Shown: positions 27,111 through 34,694 of the stretch, one piece after another | How the letters are laid out: every line of letters starts with the position of its first letter | How positions within the stretch are numbered: position 1 is the stretch's first letter | Source of the DNA: Desulfuromonas sp. AOP6 | GTDB lineage: Bacteria > Desulfobacterota > Desulfuromonadia > Desulfuromonadales > SZUA-540 | Direction: 5' to 3' | Length of the DNA stretch: 64,000 nucleotides | Assembly (NCBI RefSeq): GCF_009731355.2 | Contig: NZ_AP022810.1 | Span: forward strand, 3,190,001-3,254,000 | The notes under the pieces: generated by a model | Database searches by the model: none | What the model saw: only the letters and a program-made list of their open reading frames with translations | Told to the model about the DNA's origin: nothing | Program-made: the position numbers and the translations under genes

Positions 27111-28285
27111 GGCCGGACCTCCACGGCTTCCCCGCCGGAGAGACGGTTCCAGCCCAGATAGGTGCTGAGCACCACGGTGACCCCCTCCTCAAGACCGCTT
27201 ACCGCCGCCAGCCCGCCCTCCGACAGCAGCAGCTGCACCGGAAGGGGACGGGTGACGCCCTCCTCGACGACGAAGACCGCCAACCCCCCTTCCGGCGACG
27301 GAATCAGGCTCTCTTCCGGCACTAGGATGACATCCGCCGCCCGCTCCACCACCGTGGATACGGGGACATAGGCTCCGGGCCGCCAGGAGGTCACGGCCGG
27401 CAGCTCCGCCTCCATGGTCAGGGTCTGGTCGGGATTGACGGTAGGATAAAAGCGGGAGATGGCCAGAGCCTGTTTCTGCCCGTCTCCTTCGACGATGACC
27501 TGGCGCTCTTTTTCGACCAGGGGCACATCCTTTTGGGGTATGTCGAAACGTATCTTCAGGCGGCTGTGGTCCTCAATTTCCAGCAGGCGCTGGCCCGGTG
27601 CCGCCAGATCGCCGGGATCGACCAGGCGGCGGGCAACAAGGCCATCAAAGGGGCTGCGGATTTCCGTGTAGGCCAGGCGCGCTGCCGCCTCCTGTTGCTG
27701 CTGCCGCTGAGATTCCACCAGACTGCGGGCCGCCTGCAGTGACTGCAGGGTCGCCTCCAGCTCCCCGCGCACCTGATTCAGGCGATCGGCCGTAGCCTCA
27801 GCCTGGGCCGGGGCGATGGCACCTGCCGATGCCAGAGTGCGGTCCCGTTCCTCTTCCTTCTCCCAGAAGACCAGACTCTGCCGCAGGCTGCTGACCTTGG
27901 CCGCTACCGCCTCGGCCTGGTCACGGGCATTGGCCACCCGGGCAGCCGCGCCCTGCAGCGCCCGGCGCAGCTCCGTGTCGTCGAGGCGCAGCAGTACCTC
28001 GCCCTGCCGAACCTTTTCTCCTTCCCGCGCTTTGACCTCGCCGACCACCGAGGTGATCCGGCTCGAAATGCCGGCACTCTGCCAGGCTTCCACCCGGCCC
28101 AGGTAGGTACGCGTGCGCGTCAGGTCACCCCGCTCGCTTACAGCCGTACGGACCACCGTCGGCTGCAGGGTAGGACGTGGCGCCTCGGCCAGCTCCATTT
28201 TTTTGCGCGCGACCAGCAACAGGGCCGCGGCCAGTACGACGAGCAGGACAAGCACTCCAAGAAGGCGTTTCTTCATCATCTTCAA
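27107..28285 (-). CDS. RND efflux periplasmic adaptor (HlyD/MFP family)
   Basis: 392-residue membrane fusion protein with an N-terminal uncleaved TM or signal anchor (residues 6-27, LLGVLVLLVVLAAALLLVA). The split lipoyl domain is at about residues 60-100 (GEVKAREGEKVRQGEVLLRL) and 205-235 (IRSPFDGLVARRLVDPGDLA), separated by an Ala/Gln-rich coiled-coil hairpin. Beta-barrel and membrane-proximal domains follow. It overlaps the MarR stop and the RND start by 4 bp each, giving a fully coupled marR-adaptor-pump operon. No lipobox Cys is present, unlike the other two adaptors in the window. Confidence 0.92.
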   Translation of the reverse strand: MKMMKKRLLGVLVLLVVLAAALLLVARKKMELAEAPRPTLQPTVVRTAVSERGDLTRTRTYLGRVEAWQSAGISSRITSVVGEVKAREGEKVRQGEVLLRLDDTELRRALQGAAARVANARDQAEAVAAKVSSLRQSLVFWEKEEERDRTLASAGAIAPAQAEATADRLNQVRGELEATLQSLQAARSLVESQRQQQQEAAARLAYTEIRSPFDGLVARRLVDPGDLAAPGQRLLEIEDHSRLKIRFDIPQKDVPLVEKERQVIVEGDGQKQALAISRFYPTVNPDQTLTMEAELPAVTSWRPGAYVPVSTVVERAADVILVPEESLIPSPEGGLAVFVVEEGVTRPLPVQLLLSEGGLAAVSGLEEGVTVVLSTYLGWNRLSGGEAVEVRP

Positions 28286-28722
28286 CTCCCCGAATTTTCC
28301 AGGTTATGGCGCACCCGGGTAAGGACCCCGATGGCCTGTGCGATTTCGGTGCTCTTGATCCCCCGGCTGGCCTGTTCCAGCACGTCGCGGGCGTAAAAGG
28401 AAATCTCCGCCCACATGGAATGGGCTTTTTCCGTGATGATCAGGCGGTTGATCCGGCGGTCCCTGGGGTCGGGCTGACGCTCCACCCAGCCGTCACGCTC
28501 CATGCGGTCGACGAGACGGGCCGTGGAGGCGGCGGTGATAAAGAGCTTGTCGCCCAGTTCATTCTGGGAAAGGGGGCCCAGCGCCATCAGGTGAGCGAGG
28601 GCGAGAACATGGACCGGGCTAATGCCGGTGCCCTGCAGGCGTTTCTCCAGAGCCTGGCGAAAGGCCTTAAAGGTGAGGGAGCAATGGAAGCCGATGCTGT
28701 CGGCCGGATTAAAGAATGGCAT
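28282..28722 (-). CDS. MarR family transcriptional regulator
   Basis: 146-residue winged-helix repressor. Helices around residues 45-75 contain LAHLMALGPLSQNELGDKLFITAASTARLVDRMERDGWVERQ-type recognition sequence (shown in part: SQNELGDKLFITAASTA), followed by the wing DPRDRRINRLIITEKA, a clear MarR signature. It is first in the operon with the RND adaptor and fusion pump, so it probably represses its own pump operon and is released by pump substrates. A palindrome TTAGCCTGCTAA lies between the promoter boxes upstream. Confidence 0.93.
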   Translation of the reverse strand: MPFFNPADSIGFHCSLTFKAFRQALEKRLQGTGISPVHVLALAHLMALGPLSQNELGDKLFITAASTARLVDRMERDGWVERQPDPRDRRINRLIITEKAHSMWAEISFYARDVLEQASRGIKSTEIAQAIGVLTRVRHNLENSGS

Positions 28723-28749
28723 GCCTGTCTCCTTTGGTTGTCAGGCAAA

Positions 28750-28778
28750 TATTTAGCAGGCTAACTAATGACTGTCAA
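28750..28778 (-). promoter_or_regulatory. Promoter of the marR-RND operon
   Basis: TTGACA (28773-28778) and TAAATA (28750-28755) on the minus strand are separated by 17 nt, about 30 nt before the marR ATG. AAAGGAGA provides the ribosome site. Confidence 0.75.
28753..28764. promoter_or_regulatory. Candidate MarR operator
   Basis: The 12-bp sequence TTAGCAGGCTAA is an inverted repeat (TTAGC / GCTAA around a 2-bp centre) placed between, and touching, the -10 box. Position and AT-flanked symmetry fit MarR autorepression. Confidence 0.6.
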
Positions 28779-28806
28779 GGGGGCCAGCATCCCGTCGGCG
28801 ATTACC

Positions 28807-29811
28807 TTAATGACCCAGATAGGGAACCAGGGGGATCAGTTGCTGGTAGTGCTGAGTGGTCAGCGAAGTTTCCCAATGCCCTGTCGCCATACCGAGCAGA
28901 ACGCCGATGCCATAGAGGGATAGGGCGAGGACGGGGAAAACCCAGCGGGGGAAGGTCGGGGAGACGGCCGGTGGCGCCATGGCCAGGGCGCGCTCGGGGC
29001 AGGCCTCGACGCAGGTCAGGCAGCCGGTGCACTCGGGACTGCGCACCCTCGCCTTCTGCTGCACAGGGAGCCAGGCGGGACAGGCGCGACTGCAGGCACC
29101 ACAGTCGGTACAGCGCTCCGGGGCGCGGCGAATCTTGAAGGGGCTGAGCAGACTGGCCAGGCCCATGAGGGCGCCATAGGGGCAGAGGTAGCGGCACCAG
29201 AAATTCTGGTAGAGGAGTGACAGCCCGGTAAGAACGAGGATGACCACCAGGGCCGTCAGGCTCATGCGGGTGAAAAAATGCAGCATCTTCACGTCGCTCA
29301 CCGCCCAGTAGGGCGCGTCCATGAAGGCTCCCAGCGCGCGGGCCGGCATATCGAGCAGGATAATCTTGGCGAAGAAAAAGAGCAGGAGGTATTTGAGGGA
29401 GCGCAGCAGCGTATCGAGCCAGCGCCAGGGCTTGAAGGTGCGGCCGAAAAGATGGCGGCCCAGCTTCCAGGCTCCTTCCGACAGCGTCCCCACCGGGCAA
29501 AGCCAGGAGCAGAAGGACTTCTTGGCCAGCAGACTCATGACCAAGAAGGTCAAAAAGAGCACGAGGGCCGCCGGATGCACGTCGTGGACAAAACCGTTGA
29601 CCAGCCAGTGCTTGAGGCTGACCAAGGCGCCGATGGGCAGAAATCCTTCCACTCCAGGCGGCCTGGAAACATAGGGAGCGGCGCCGCCTGACTCAAAGTG
29701 GCGCACAAAGAGGCCGAAGCGAACGCCGATAAAGACAATCCAGGCCAGAAATCCCCATTGCACCAAAGCGCGCCAGAAAGAGGTTTTTTGCCTTATCTCG
29801 ATCCAGTTCAT
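28807..29811 (-). CDS. NapH/MauN-type membrane polyferredoxin
   Basis: 334-residue inner-membrane iron-sulfur protein with about five TM helices. Two CX3CP motifs at membrane edges (CSWLCPVGTLSE and CRYLCPYGALMG) are typical of NapH/NosR/CcoG-like proteins. A soluble loop carries two 4Fe-4S ferredoxin motifs (CTDCGACSRACP and CTGCLTCVEACPERALAM). Members pass electrons from the quinone pool or cytosol to periplasmic enzymes or assembly factors. No oxidoreductase partner is adjacent, so the specific acceptor is unknown. GGGG precedes the ATG at 29811. Confidence 0.88.
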   Translation of the reverse strand: MNWIEIRQKTSFWRALVQWGFLAWIVFIGVRFGLFVRHFESGGAAPYVSRPPGVEGFLPIGALVSLKHWLVNGFVHDVHPAALVLFLTFLVMSLLAKKSFCSWLCPVGTLSEGAWKLGRHLFGRTFKPWRWLDTLLRSLKYLLLFFFAKIILLDMPARALGAFMDAPYWAVSDVKMLHFFTRMSLTALVVILVLTGLSLLYQNFWCRYLCPYGALMGLASLLSPFKIRRAPERCTDCGACSRACPAWLPVQQKARVRSPECTGCLTCVEACPERALAMAPPAVSPTFPRWVFPVLALSLYGIGVLLGMATGHWETSLTTQHYQQLIPLVPYLGH

Positions 29812-29942
29812 CCCCTGTCTCCCTTATCTCTCAAACAAAAATAGAAAGACGGTAGCCCAGGGATGGGACCATTTCTTTGACCTGGGTCATTTTTAAACTG
29901 CCGATAGGCACTTTTGCGGGATTGCACAGAGAACATACGGAT

Positions 29943-30374
29943 TTATAGCGGCCACCAGGAAGAGAGCCCTAGGATGGTCAGGTAACGCAGCCCCTTGCCG
30001 ATGGCCACCAGCAGCAGAAACAGCCAGACGCGCACCTTCATGACGCCGGCCACCAGGGTCAGAGCGTCCCCCACCACCGGCAGCCAGGCCAGCAGCAACA
30101 CCCAGAAACCATAGTGCTGAAACCAGCGCTGGCCCTTGTCGATCTGCTCGCCGCTGAAATAGAACCAGCGGCGGTCACGGTAGTGCAGGAGCCAGCGCCC
30201 CAGCCCATAGTTGGCGAAGGAACCCAGGGTATTGCCCAGGGTCGCCGTCGCCAGTAGCACAAAGGGCGGATAGCCTTCGCGCAGCAGAGCGAAGAGGATC
30301 ACCTCAGAGGAAAAAGGCAGAATGGTCGCCGCCAGAAAAGAGGCGGCAAAGAGCATCAGGCAGGACAGGACCAT
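29943..30374 (-). CDS. YqaA/DedA-related membrane protein (SNARE-associated superfamily)
   Basis: 143-residue protein of the YqaA branch of the DedA/VTT superfamily, with four to five hydrophobic segments. It contains the features FAASFLAATILPFSSEVILFA (N-terminal re-entrant loop), the GNTLGSFANYGLGRWLLHYRDR segment with conserved glycines and Arg, and LAWLPVVGDALTLVAGVMKV. VTT-fold proteins are membrane scramblases or lipid flippases; the exact role of YqaA is not established. Transcribed in the same direction as the polyferredoxin 130 bp downstream. Confidence 0.85.
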   Translation of the reverse strand: MVLSCLMLFAASFLAATILPFSSEVILFALLREGYPPFVLLATATLGNTLGSFANYGLGRWLLHYRDRRWFYFSGEQIDKGQRWFQHYGFWVLLLAWLPVVGDALTLVAGVMKVRVWLFLLLVAIGKGLRYLTILGLSSWWPL

Positions 30375-30418
30375 GGCGTCAGTCAGTCACTCAGGCAGAA
30401 AGATGGAGCAGACCTCAA

Positions 30419-30449
30419 AAAAGTACCCCCGGACAACCCAGTCCGGGGG
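30419..30449 (-). terminator. Terminator after the Pmp3/YqaE gene
   Basis: CCCCCGGAC (30426-30434) pairs with GTCCGGGGG (30441-30449). On the minus strand the stem is followed by TACTTTTTT, about 25 nt after the YqaE stop. Confidence 0.85.
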
Positions 30450-30472
30450 CGGTAAATAAAGGATTCATCGCC

Positions 30473-30631
30473 CTAGCGTTTGGCGATGATCCAGACGGCA
30501 TGCACGATGCCGGGGATATAGCCGAGCAGGGTCAGCAGGATATTGATCCAGAATTGGGCCCCGATGCCCACCTGCAGAAAGACCCCGAGGGGAGGCAGCA
30601 GAATCGCGATGAGAATGCGTACGAGATCCAT
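30473..30631 (-). CDS. Pmp3/YqaE family small membrane protein
   Basis: 52-residue proteolipid: MDLVRILIAILLPPLGVFLQ at the start, then two TM helices with the PF01679 pattern ILLPPLGVFLQVG and LLTLLGYIPGIVHAVW, ending IIAKR. Homologues (yeast Pmp3, E. coli YqaE) are stress-induced and affect membrane potential under salt stress. GGAC/AAAGGA upstream of the ATG (30631) supports translation, and a strong terminator closes the unit. It lies next to a BCCT osmolyte transporter. Confidence 0.93.
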   Translation of the reverse strand: MDLVRILIAILLPPLGVFLQVGIGAQFWINILLTLLGYIPGIVHAVWIIAKR

Positions 30632-30689
30632 GGAAAGTGTCCTTTCTTGTTTGCGGGTTTTTGACTGTTTTTGTCCGTCAGGACATATC

Positions 30690-31370
30690 TCAGTGCGGCT
30701 TGAGACCTTCTTTCTCCATCAGGTCGACGCCATAATCGATGGCCACAGCGTAGGAGATATTGGTGTTCGTTTCCACTGTATTTCGCCCGTCCGTATACTC
30801 CTTGGAGGCTTCCTGGGGATCAAAGCGGCCATTGATGATACCGATGACCAGACCGTCTTCTACACTTACCAGAGGACCGCCCCGATCACCATGATGGATC
30901 ATGCTGTCGAAAAGAAGAAGCCGCGTCTGATTGTTGGAGAGCACCTTGCCGCTCACCACAGCGTTCATCGCTACCAGGGTATGCAGGGATTGGTGACCGA
31001 AGGCGAATCCCAGGGCCATGACACTGTTGCCAGTCATGGTGCTCATCGCCGTCCCGATAAAATGATCAGGCATGCGGATGCCGATGTCTTGGTCCATTTT
31101 CAGCAGGGCGAGGTCTCGCTCGTGGCTTCGCCGAACAACCTTTACCGGGATGGAGGTCACCGTCTCCTGGTTGATGGAAACGAACTCGCTGCCCGAATCA
31201 CCAGGGACCACCATCAGTTGTCCTTCCTCGGGCAGAATGTGGGAAACCGACAGAAGATAACCATCTTCATGAACCAGAAAGGCCGTGCCAAGAAACTGCA
31301 CATTTTCCCCCTGGCGCCGAAAGATCATCATGCAGCCGCCGCTGAATTTCTGGAACACATTGCCGAGCAT
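30690..31370 (-). CDS. Trypsin-fold (S1 family) protein with the catalytic serine replaced
   Basis: 226 residues from the ATG at 31370, preceded by AGGGGG; an earlier in-frame ATG at 31415 has no good site. The fold resembles HtrA/trypsin_2-type proteases: FLGTAFLVHEDGYLLSVSHIL (His44), ERDLALLKMD (Asp86), then HHGDRGGPLVS, in which the canonical GDSGGP/GNSGGP serine is arginine (R163). No signal peptide, PDZ domain or TM segment is seen, so it should be cytoplasmic. The missing nucleophile predicts a binding or sensor pseudo-protease. It follows the BCCT gene by 70 bp on the same strand. Confidence 0.8.
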   Translation of the reverse strand: MLGNVFQKFSGGCMMIFRRQGENVQFLGTAFLVHEDGYLLSVSHILPEEGQLMVVPGDSGSEFVSINQETVTSIPVKVVRRSHERDLALLKMDQDIGIRMPDHFIGTAMSTMTGNSVMALGFAFGHQSLHTLVAMNAVVSGKVLSNNQTRLLLFDSMIHHGDRGGPLVSVEDGLVIGIINGRFDPQEASKEYTDGRNTVETNTNISYAVAIDYGVDLMEKEGLKPH

Positions 31371-31439
31371 ATAACCCCCTCTCCATCCATCTATTAATTG
31401 GATAACTGCTGACACTGCCCTTTTCCCGTCCCTTCAGCC

Positions 31440-33050
31440 CTACCAGAAGCGTCGCCGGCCAAAGGTAGGCAGCTTGGCCGTTGGCCTGGTCCTGAACTCC
31501 CGCGTTCGCGCCCCATCAATGGACAGTTCGAACGATTGGCCTTCCTTGTATTCGGCAAGACCTTTGTGCAGGGCCACACACATGCCCAGCAGGATAACGG
31601 AAAAGGGGAGCCCGGTGGCAATGGCCGCCGTCTGCAGAGCCACCAGACCGCCACCGAAGAGGAGCACCGCCGCCACCACGCCTTCGAGGATCGCCCAGAA
31701 TACACGCTGCATGAGCGGCGGTTCAGGATTGCCTCCCGCCGTGATGATATCGATCACCAGGGAGCCTGAATCGGAGGAGGTGACAAAAAAGGTGATGACA
31801 ACGACGATGGCCAGCATGGAAGTCACCGACTGCAAGGGATAGTGTTCCAACAGCTTAAAGAGGGAGACCGGTACATTCTCCTGGACCGCCTTTCCGATAT
31901 CGCCCGCGCCGAACATCTCGATATTGATGGCGCTGTTGCCGAAGACTGTGATCCAGATAAAAGTGATGAAAGTCGGTATCAGCAGAACTCCCTTGATGAA
32001 CTCACCTACGGTCCGGCCGTAGGAAACCCGCGCGATGAACATGCCGACAAAAGGCGACCAGGAAATCCACCAGCCCCAGTAGAAAATCGTCCAGGCCTGC
32101 TGCCAGTCCGTCGCCTCATAGGTTTCGTTCCAGGTGGCCAATTGGGGCAGATTCTGCAGATAGAACCCGATATTCTCCATCAGCGCTTTCATGATGAACA
32201 AGGTCGGACCCAGCAGCAGGACAAAGAGCATCAGACCACCGGCGAGATAGACGTTAATCTCGCTGAGCAGCTTGATGCCGCTATTGATGCCGCGCACAAC
32301 GGACCAGGTAGCTACGGCGGTGATGCCGGCAATGAGCATCACCTGCACCGTGACGGACTGGGGAATGCCGAAGAGATGATTGAGGCCGGCGTTGACCTGC
32401 TGGACTCCCAGGCCGAGGGAGGTGGCGACACCGAACAGGGTCGCCACGGTGGCCATGATATCGATGATATTGCCGATCGGTCCGTAGATGCGCTCCCCGA
32501 AGAGAGGGTAGAAGACCGAACGGATCGACAGGGGCAGCCCCTTATTGAAGGCGAAAAAGGCCAGAGACAGGCCGACAATGGAGTAAATGGCCCAGGGATG
32601 GAGCCCCCAGTGGAGAAAGGTCAGGTCCATACCGACCCGGGCCGCCTCGGCCGTCCCCGGTTCCACCAGGGGCGAGGCGATGAAATGGAACATCGGTTCG
32701 GCCACCCCGTAAAAGAGCAGACCGATCCCCATCCCGGCAGAAAAGAGCATGGAAAACCAGCCCAGGGTAGTGAACTCGGGAACCGCCTCGGCCCCTCCGA
32801 GGCGAATGCCGGAGAAGCGCCCAAGGAGCAGAGAGACGACATAGACCAGGATGATGTTCATGGTCCAGACAAAAAACCAGCCGGCATAGGTGCCGATGAA
32901 GGACTGCAGACTGGCAAAAAAGTCGTCCACGTTGGCCCCAAAAATGAGAGTCAGGGCGACAAAAAGCACGATCAGCCCGGCCGAGGTGAAAAACACCCAC
33001 GGGTGAACATCCAGGTGAAACCAGCCTTTTTCCTCCCCTTTTTCGTCCAT
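31440..33050 (-). CDS. BCCT family betaine/carnitine/choline transporter
   Basis: 536 residues from the ATG at 33050, which has GGGAGG 7 nt upstream (a TTG at 33071 is unlikely). Twelve TM helices. The BCCT signature is present as YWGWWISWSPFVGMFIARVSYGRT (given in part), together with FSMLFSAGMGIGLLFYGVAEP and the tryptophans of the aromatic substrate box. Members import compatible solutes such as glycine betaine using Na+ or H+. A short polar C-terminal tail may sense osmotic state. Suggests a saline habitat. Confidence 0.93.
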   Translation of the reverse strand: MDEKGEEKGWFHLDVHPWVFFTSAGLIVLFVALTLIFGANVDDFFASLQSFIGTYAGWFFVWTMNIILVYVVSLLLGRFSGIRLGGAEAVPEFTTLGWFSMLFSAGMGIGLLFYGVAEPMFHFIASPLVEPGTAEAARVGMDLTFLHWGLHPWAIYSIVGLSLAFFAFNKGLPLSIRSVFYPLFGERIYGPIGNIIDIMATVATLFGVATSLGLGVQQVNAGLNHLFGIPQSVTVQVMLIAGITAVATWSVVRGINSGIKLLSEINVYLAGGLMLFVLLLGPTLFIMKALMENIGFYLQNLPQLATWNETYEATDWQQAWTIFYWGWWISWSPFVGMFIARVSYGRTVGEFIKGVLLIPTFITFIWITVFGNSAINIEMFGAGDIGKAVQENVPVSLFKLLEHYPLQSVTSMLAIVVVITFFVTSSDSGSLVIDIITAGGNPEPPLMQRVFWAILEGVVAAVLLFGGGLVALQTAAIATGLPFSVILLGMCVALHKGLAEYKEGQSFELSIDGARTREFRTRPTAKLPTFGRRRFW

Positions 33051-33212
33051 GACGGAACCTCCCGGTCTCAAGATTTATCGCGCTTCATCAGCCCAGTTTT
33101 GCCGAGAAAGTCTAACAAAGCTGGTGGGTTTTGCAAGACTTTGAATCTTTTGACCCCTATGGGAGGCCTGACCGAATACCCTCCCGGGGCAAATCTTTCC
33201 TCTCGGTAAAGG

Positions 33213-33256
33213 TCAAAAAAAAAGCCCTGGTATCCTTTCAAAAATACCAGGGCTTT
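33213..33256 (-). terminator. Terminator of the TetR-controlled efflux operon
   Basis: AAAGCCCTGGTAT (33221-33233) pairs with ATACCAGGGCTTT (33244-33256). Read on the minus strand the hairpin is followed by nine T residues, 31 nt after the stop of the OMF gene. Confidence 0.9.
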
Positions 33257-33286
33257 GCACAAACTGATGCGATAGGGGGCTATACG

Positions 33287-34693
33287 CTAAAACGCCCCGC
33301 CGCCCAGCACTTTGTAAAGGGAGACCAAGTTCTCCAGGCGCGCCAGCCGAACGGCAACCAGGCCCTGGCGGGCGCCGTACAAGGAGCGCTGGGAGTCGAG
33401 CAGGCTGAGGAAACTGTCCACGCCCCGCGTATAACGCAGCTCGGAAAGGTTGTAAGTGGCCGCCGTCGCCTCGACCAGGGCCTGCTGGGCCTGCAGTTGA
33501 TCGACGATCGTTTCCTGCCGGACGAGGGCGTCGGCCACCTCGCGGAAAGCCCCCTGGATGGCCCCCTCGTAGCGGGCCAGGGAGATCTCCCGGTCGACCT
33601 TGGAGACCTGCAGGCGCGCCCGCAGGCTGCCCGCCGTGAAGATGGGCAGATCCAGCCGGGGCGAGAAGGCCCAGGCCCGGGAGGCGTCGTCGAAGAGGGT
33701 AGAGAGCTCCGAGCTGCCAAAGCCGGCCGAGGCCGTCAAGGCGATGCGCGGGAAGAAGGCGGCCCGGGCCGCACCGATATTGGCGTAAGCGGCTTTGAGC
33801 TGGTATTCGGCTGCCAGGATATCCGGGCGCTGCTGCAGCACCTCCGAAGGGACACCGGCGGGGATCTCCGTCACGGCCGCCAGTTCCGTCACCGGCGCCG
33901 CGGGCAGCAGGTCAGGCGGAAATTCCTGTCCCACCAGCTGGCGCAGGGCGTTCTCCCCCTCGGCCACGAGGCTGTCGTAACGGGCCCTATCCACCCGCGC
34001 CGCCTCAACGCTGGTCTGGGCCTGGCGCAGGTCGAGCTCGGAAGCGACTCCGGCGTCATAGCGCCGCTGGGTCAGCGCCAGAGTCTCCCGGTAGCTGGCC
34101 AGGGTCTCTTCGGCCAATTGCCGGCGTTCCCGGTCGGCGGCCAGAACCAGGTAGGCCCTCGCCACCTCCGAGACCAGAGCCAGGCGGGCGCTGCGATAGG
34201 CTTCTTCGCTGGCCAGATAGGTCTGAAGCGCCTGCTTTTTCAGGCTGCGTAAGCGCCCGAAAAAGTCGATCTCCCAGGCCGTCGTCGCCAGGGACACATT
34301 GTACTGCTCCAGATGGATAACGCGCCCAAAGCCTGACGTATCGGGGACCCGCTGGCGGTTGTAGCCGGCCCCGGCCTGCAGGCCAGGGAAGAGCTCGGAA
34401 CGCTGGATGCGGTATTGGGCGCGGGTCCGCTCAATGGTCAAAGCCGTCACCCGCAGGTCGCGATTGCTTTCCAGGGCCAGCCTGATGAGTTCCTTGAGGT
34501 TTCCATCCACAAAAAAGTCCTGCCAGGACATGGCTGCATAAGCAGGTGCCGCCGGATCTTTATCCCCTTCCAGGTTGGCGTCAGCGGCCCAGGATGTCGG
34601 CACAGGAGCCTCCGGCCGGCTGTAATGAGGCGCCAGCGTACAGCCGCTTAGCAGCAAAACAGTCAATAGCAGGCAGATTGCCATTCTATGCAT
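33287..34693 (-). CDS. Outer membrane efflux lipoprotein, NodT/OprM family
   Basis: 468 residues from the ATG at 34693 (AGGAGG 9 nt upstream, overlapping the end of the pump gene). Signal with lipobox LLSGC, lipid-anchored Cys18, then the typical mature start CTLAPHYSRPEAPVPTSW (TLAPxYxRP motif of NodT proteins). Two OEP repeats with coiled-coil helices form the trimeric channel. It is the last gene of the tetR-adaptor-RND-OMF operon, 1 bp after the pump stop. Confidence 0.93.
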   Translation of the reverse strand: MHRMAICLLLTVLLLSGCTLAPHYSRPEAPVPTSWAADANLEGDKDPAAPAYAAMSWQDFFVDGNLKELIRLALESNRDLRVTALTIERTRAQYRIQRSELFPGLQAGAGYNRQRVPDTSGFGRVIHLEQYNVSLATTAWEIDFFGRLRSLKKQALQTYLASEEAYRSARLALVSEVARAYLVLAADRERRQLAEETLASYRETLALTQRRYDAGVASELDLRQAQTSVEAARVDRARYDSLVAEGENALRQLVGQEFPPDLLPAAPVTELAAVTEIPAGVPSEVLQQRPDILAAEYQLKAAYANIGAARAAFFPRIALTASAGFGSSELSTLFDDASRAWAFSPRLDLPIFTAGSLRARLQVSKVDREISLARYEGAIQGAFREVADALVRQETIVDQLQAQQALVEATAATYNLSELRYTRGVDSFLSLLDSQRSLYGARQGLVAVRLARLENLVSLYKVLGGGAF

Positions 34694-34694
34694 A

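Noticed and set aside
24798-27161. 787-codon open frame on the plus strand
   Set aside because: It mirrors the RND fusion gene on the other strand; composition is Gln/His/Arg-rich without motifs, as in antisense frames of GC-rich genes.
33051-33071. TTG start 21 nt upstream of the BCCT start
   Set aside because: It would place the ribosome site GGGAGG inside the coding sequence; the ATG at 33050 is well placed.
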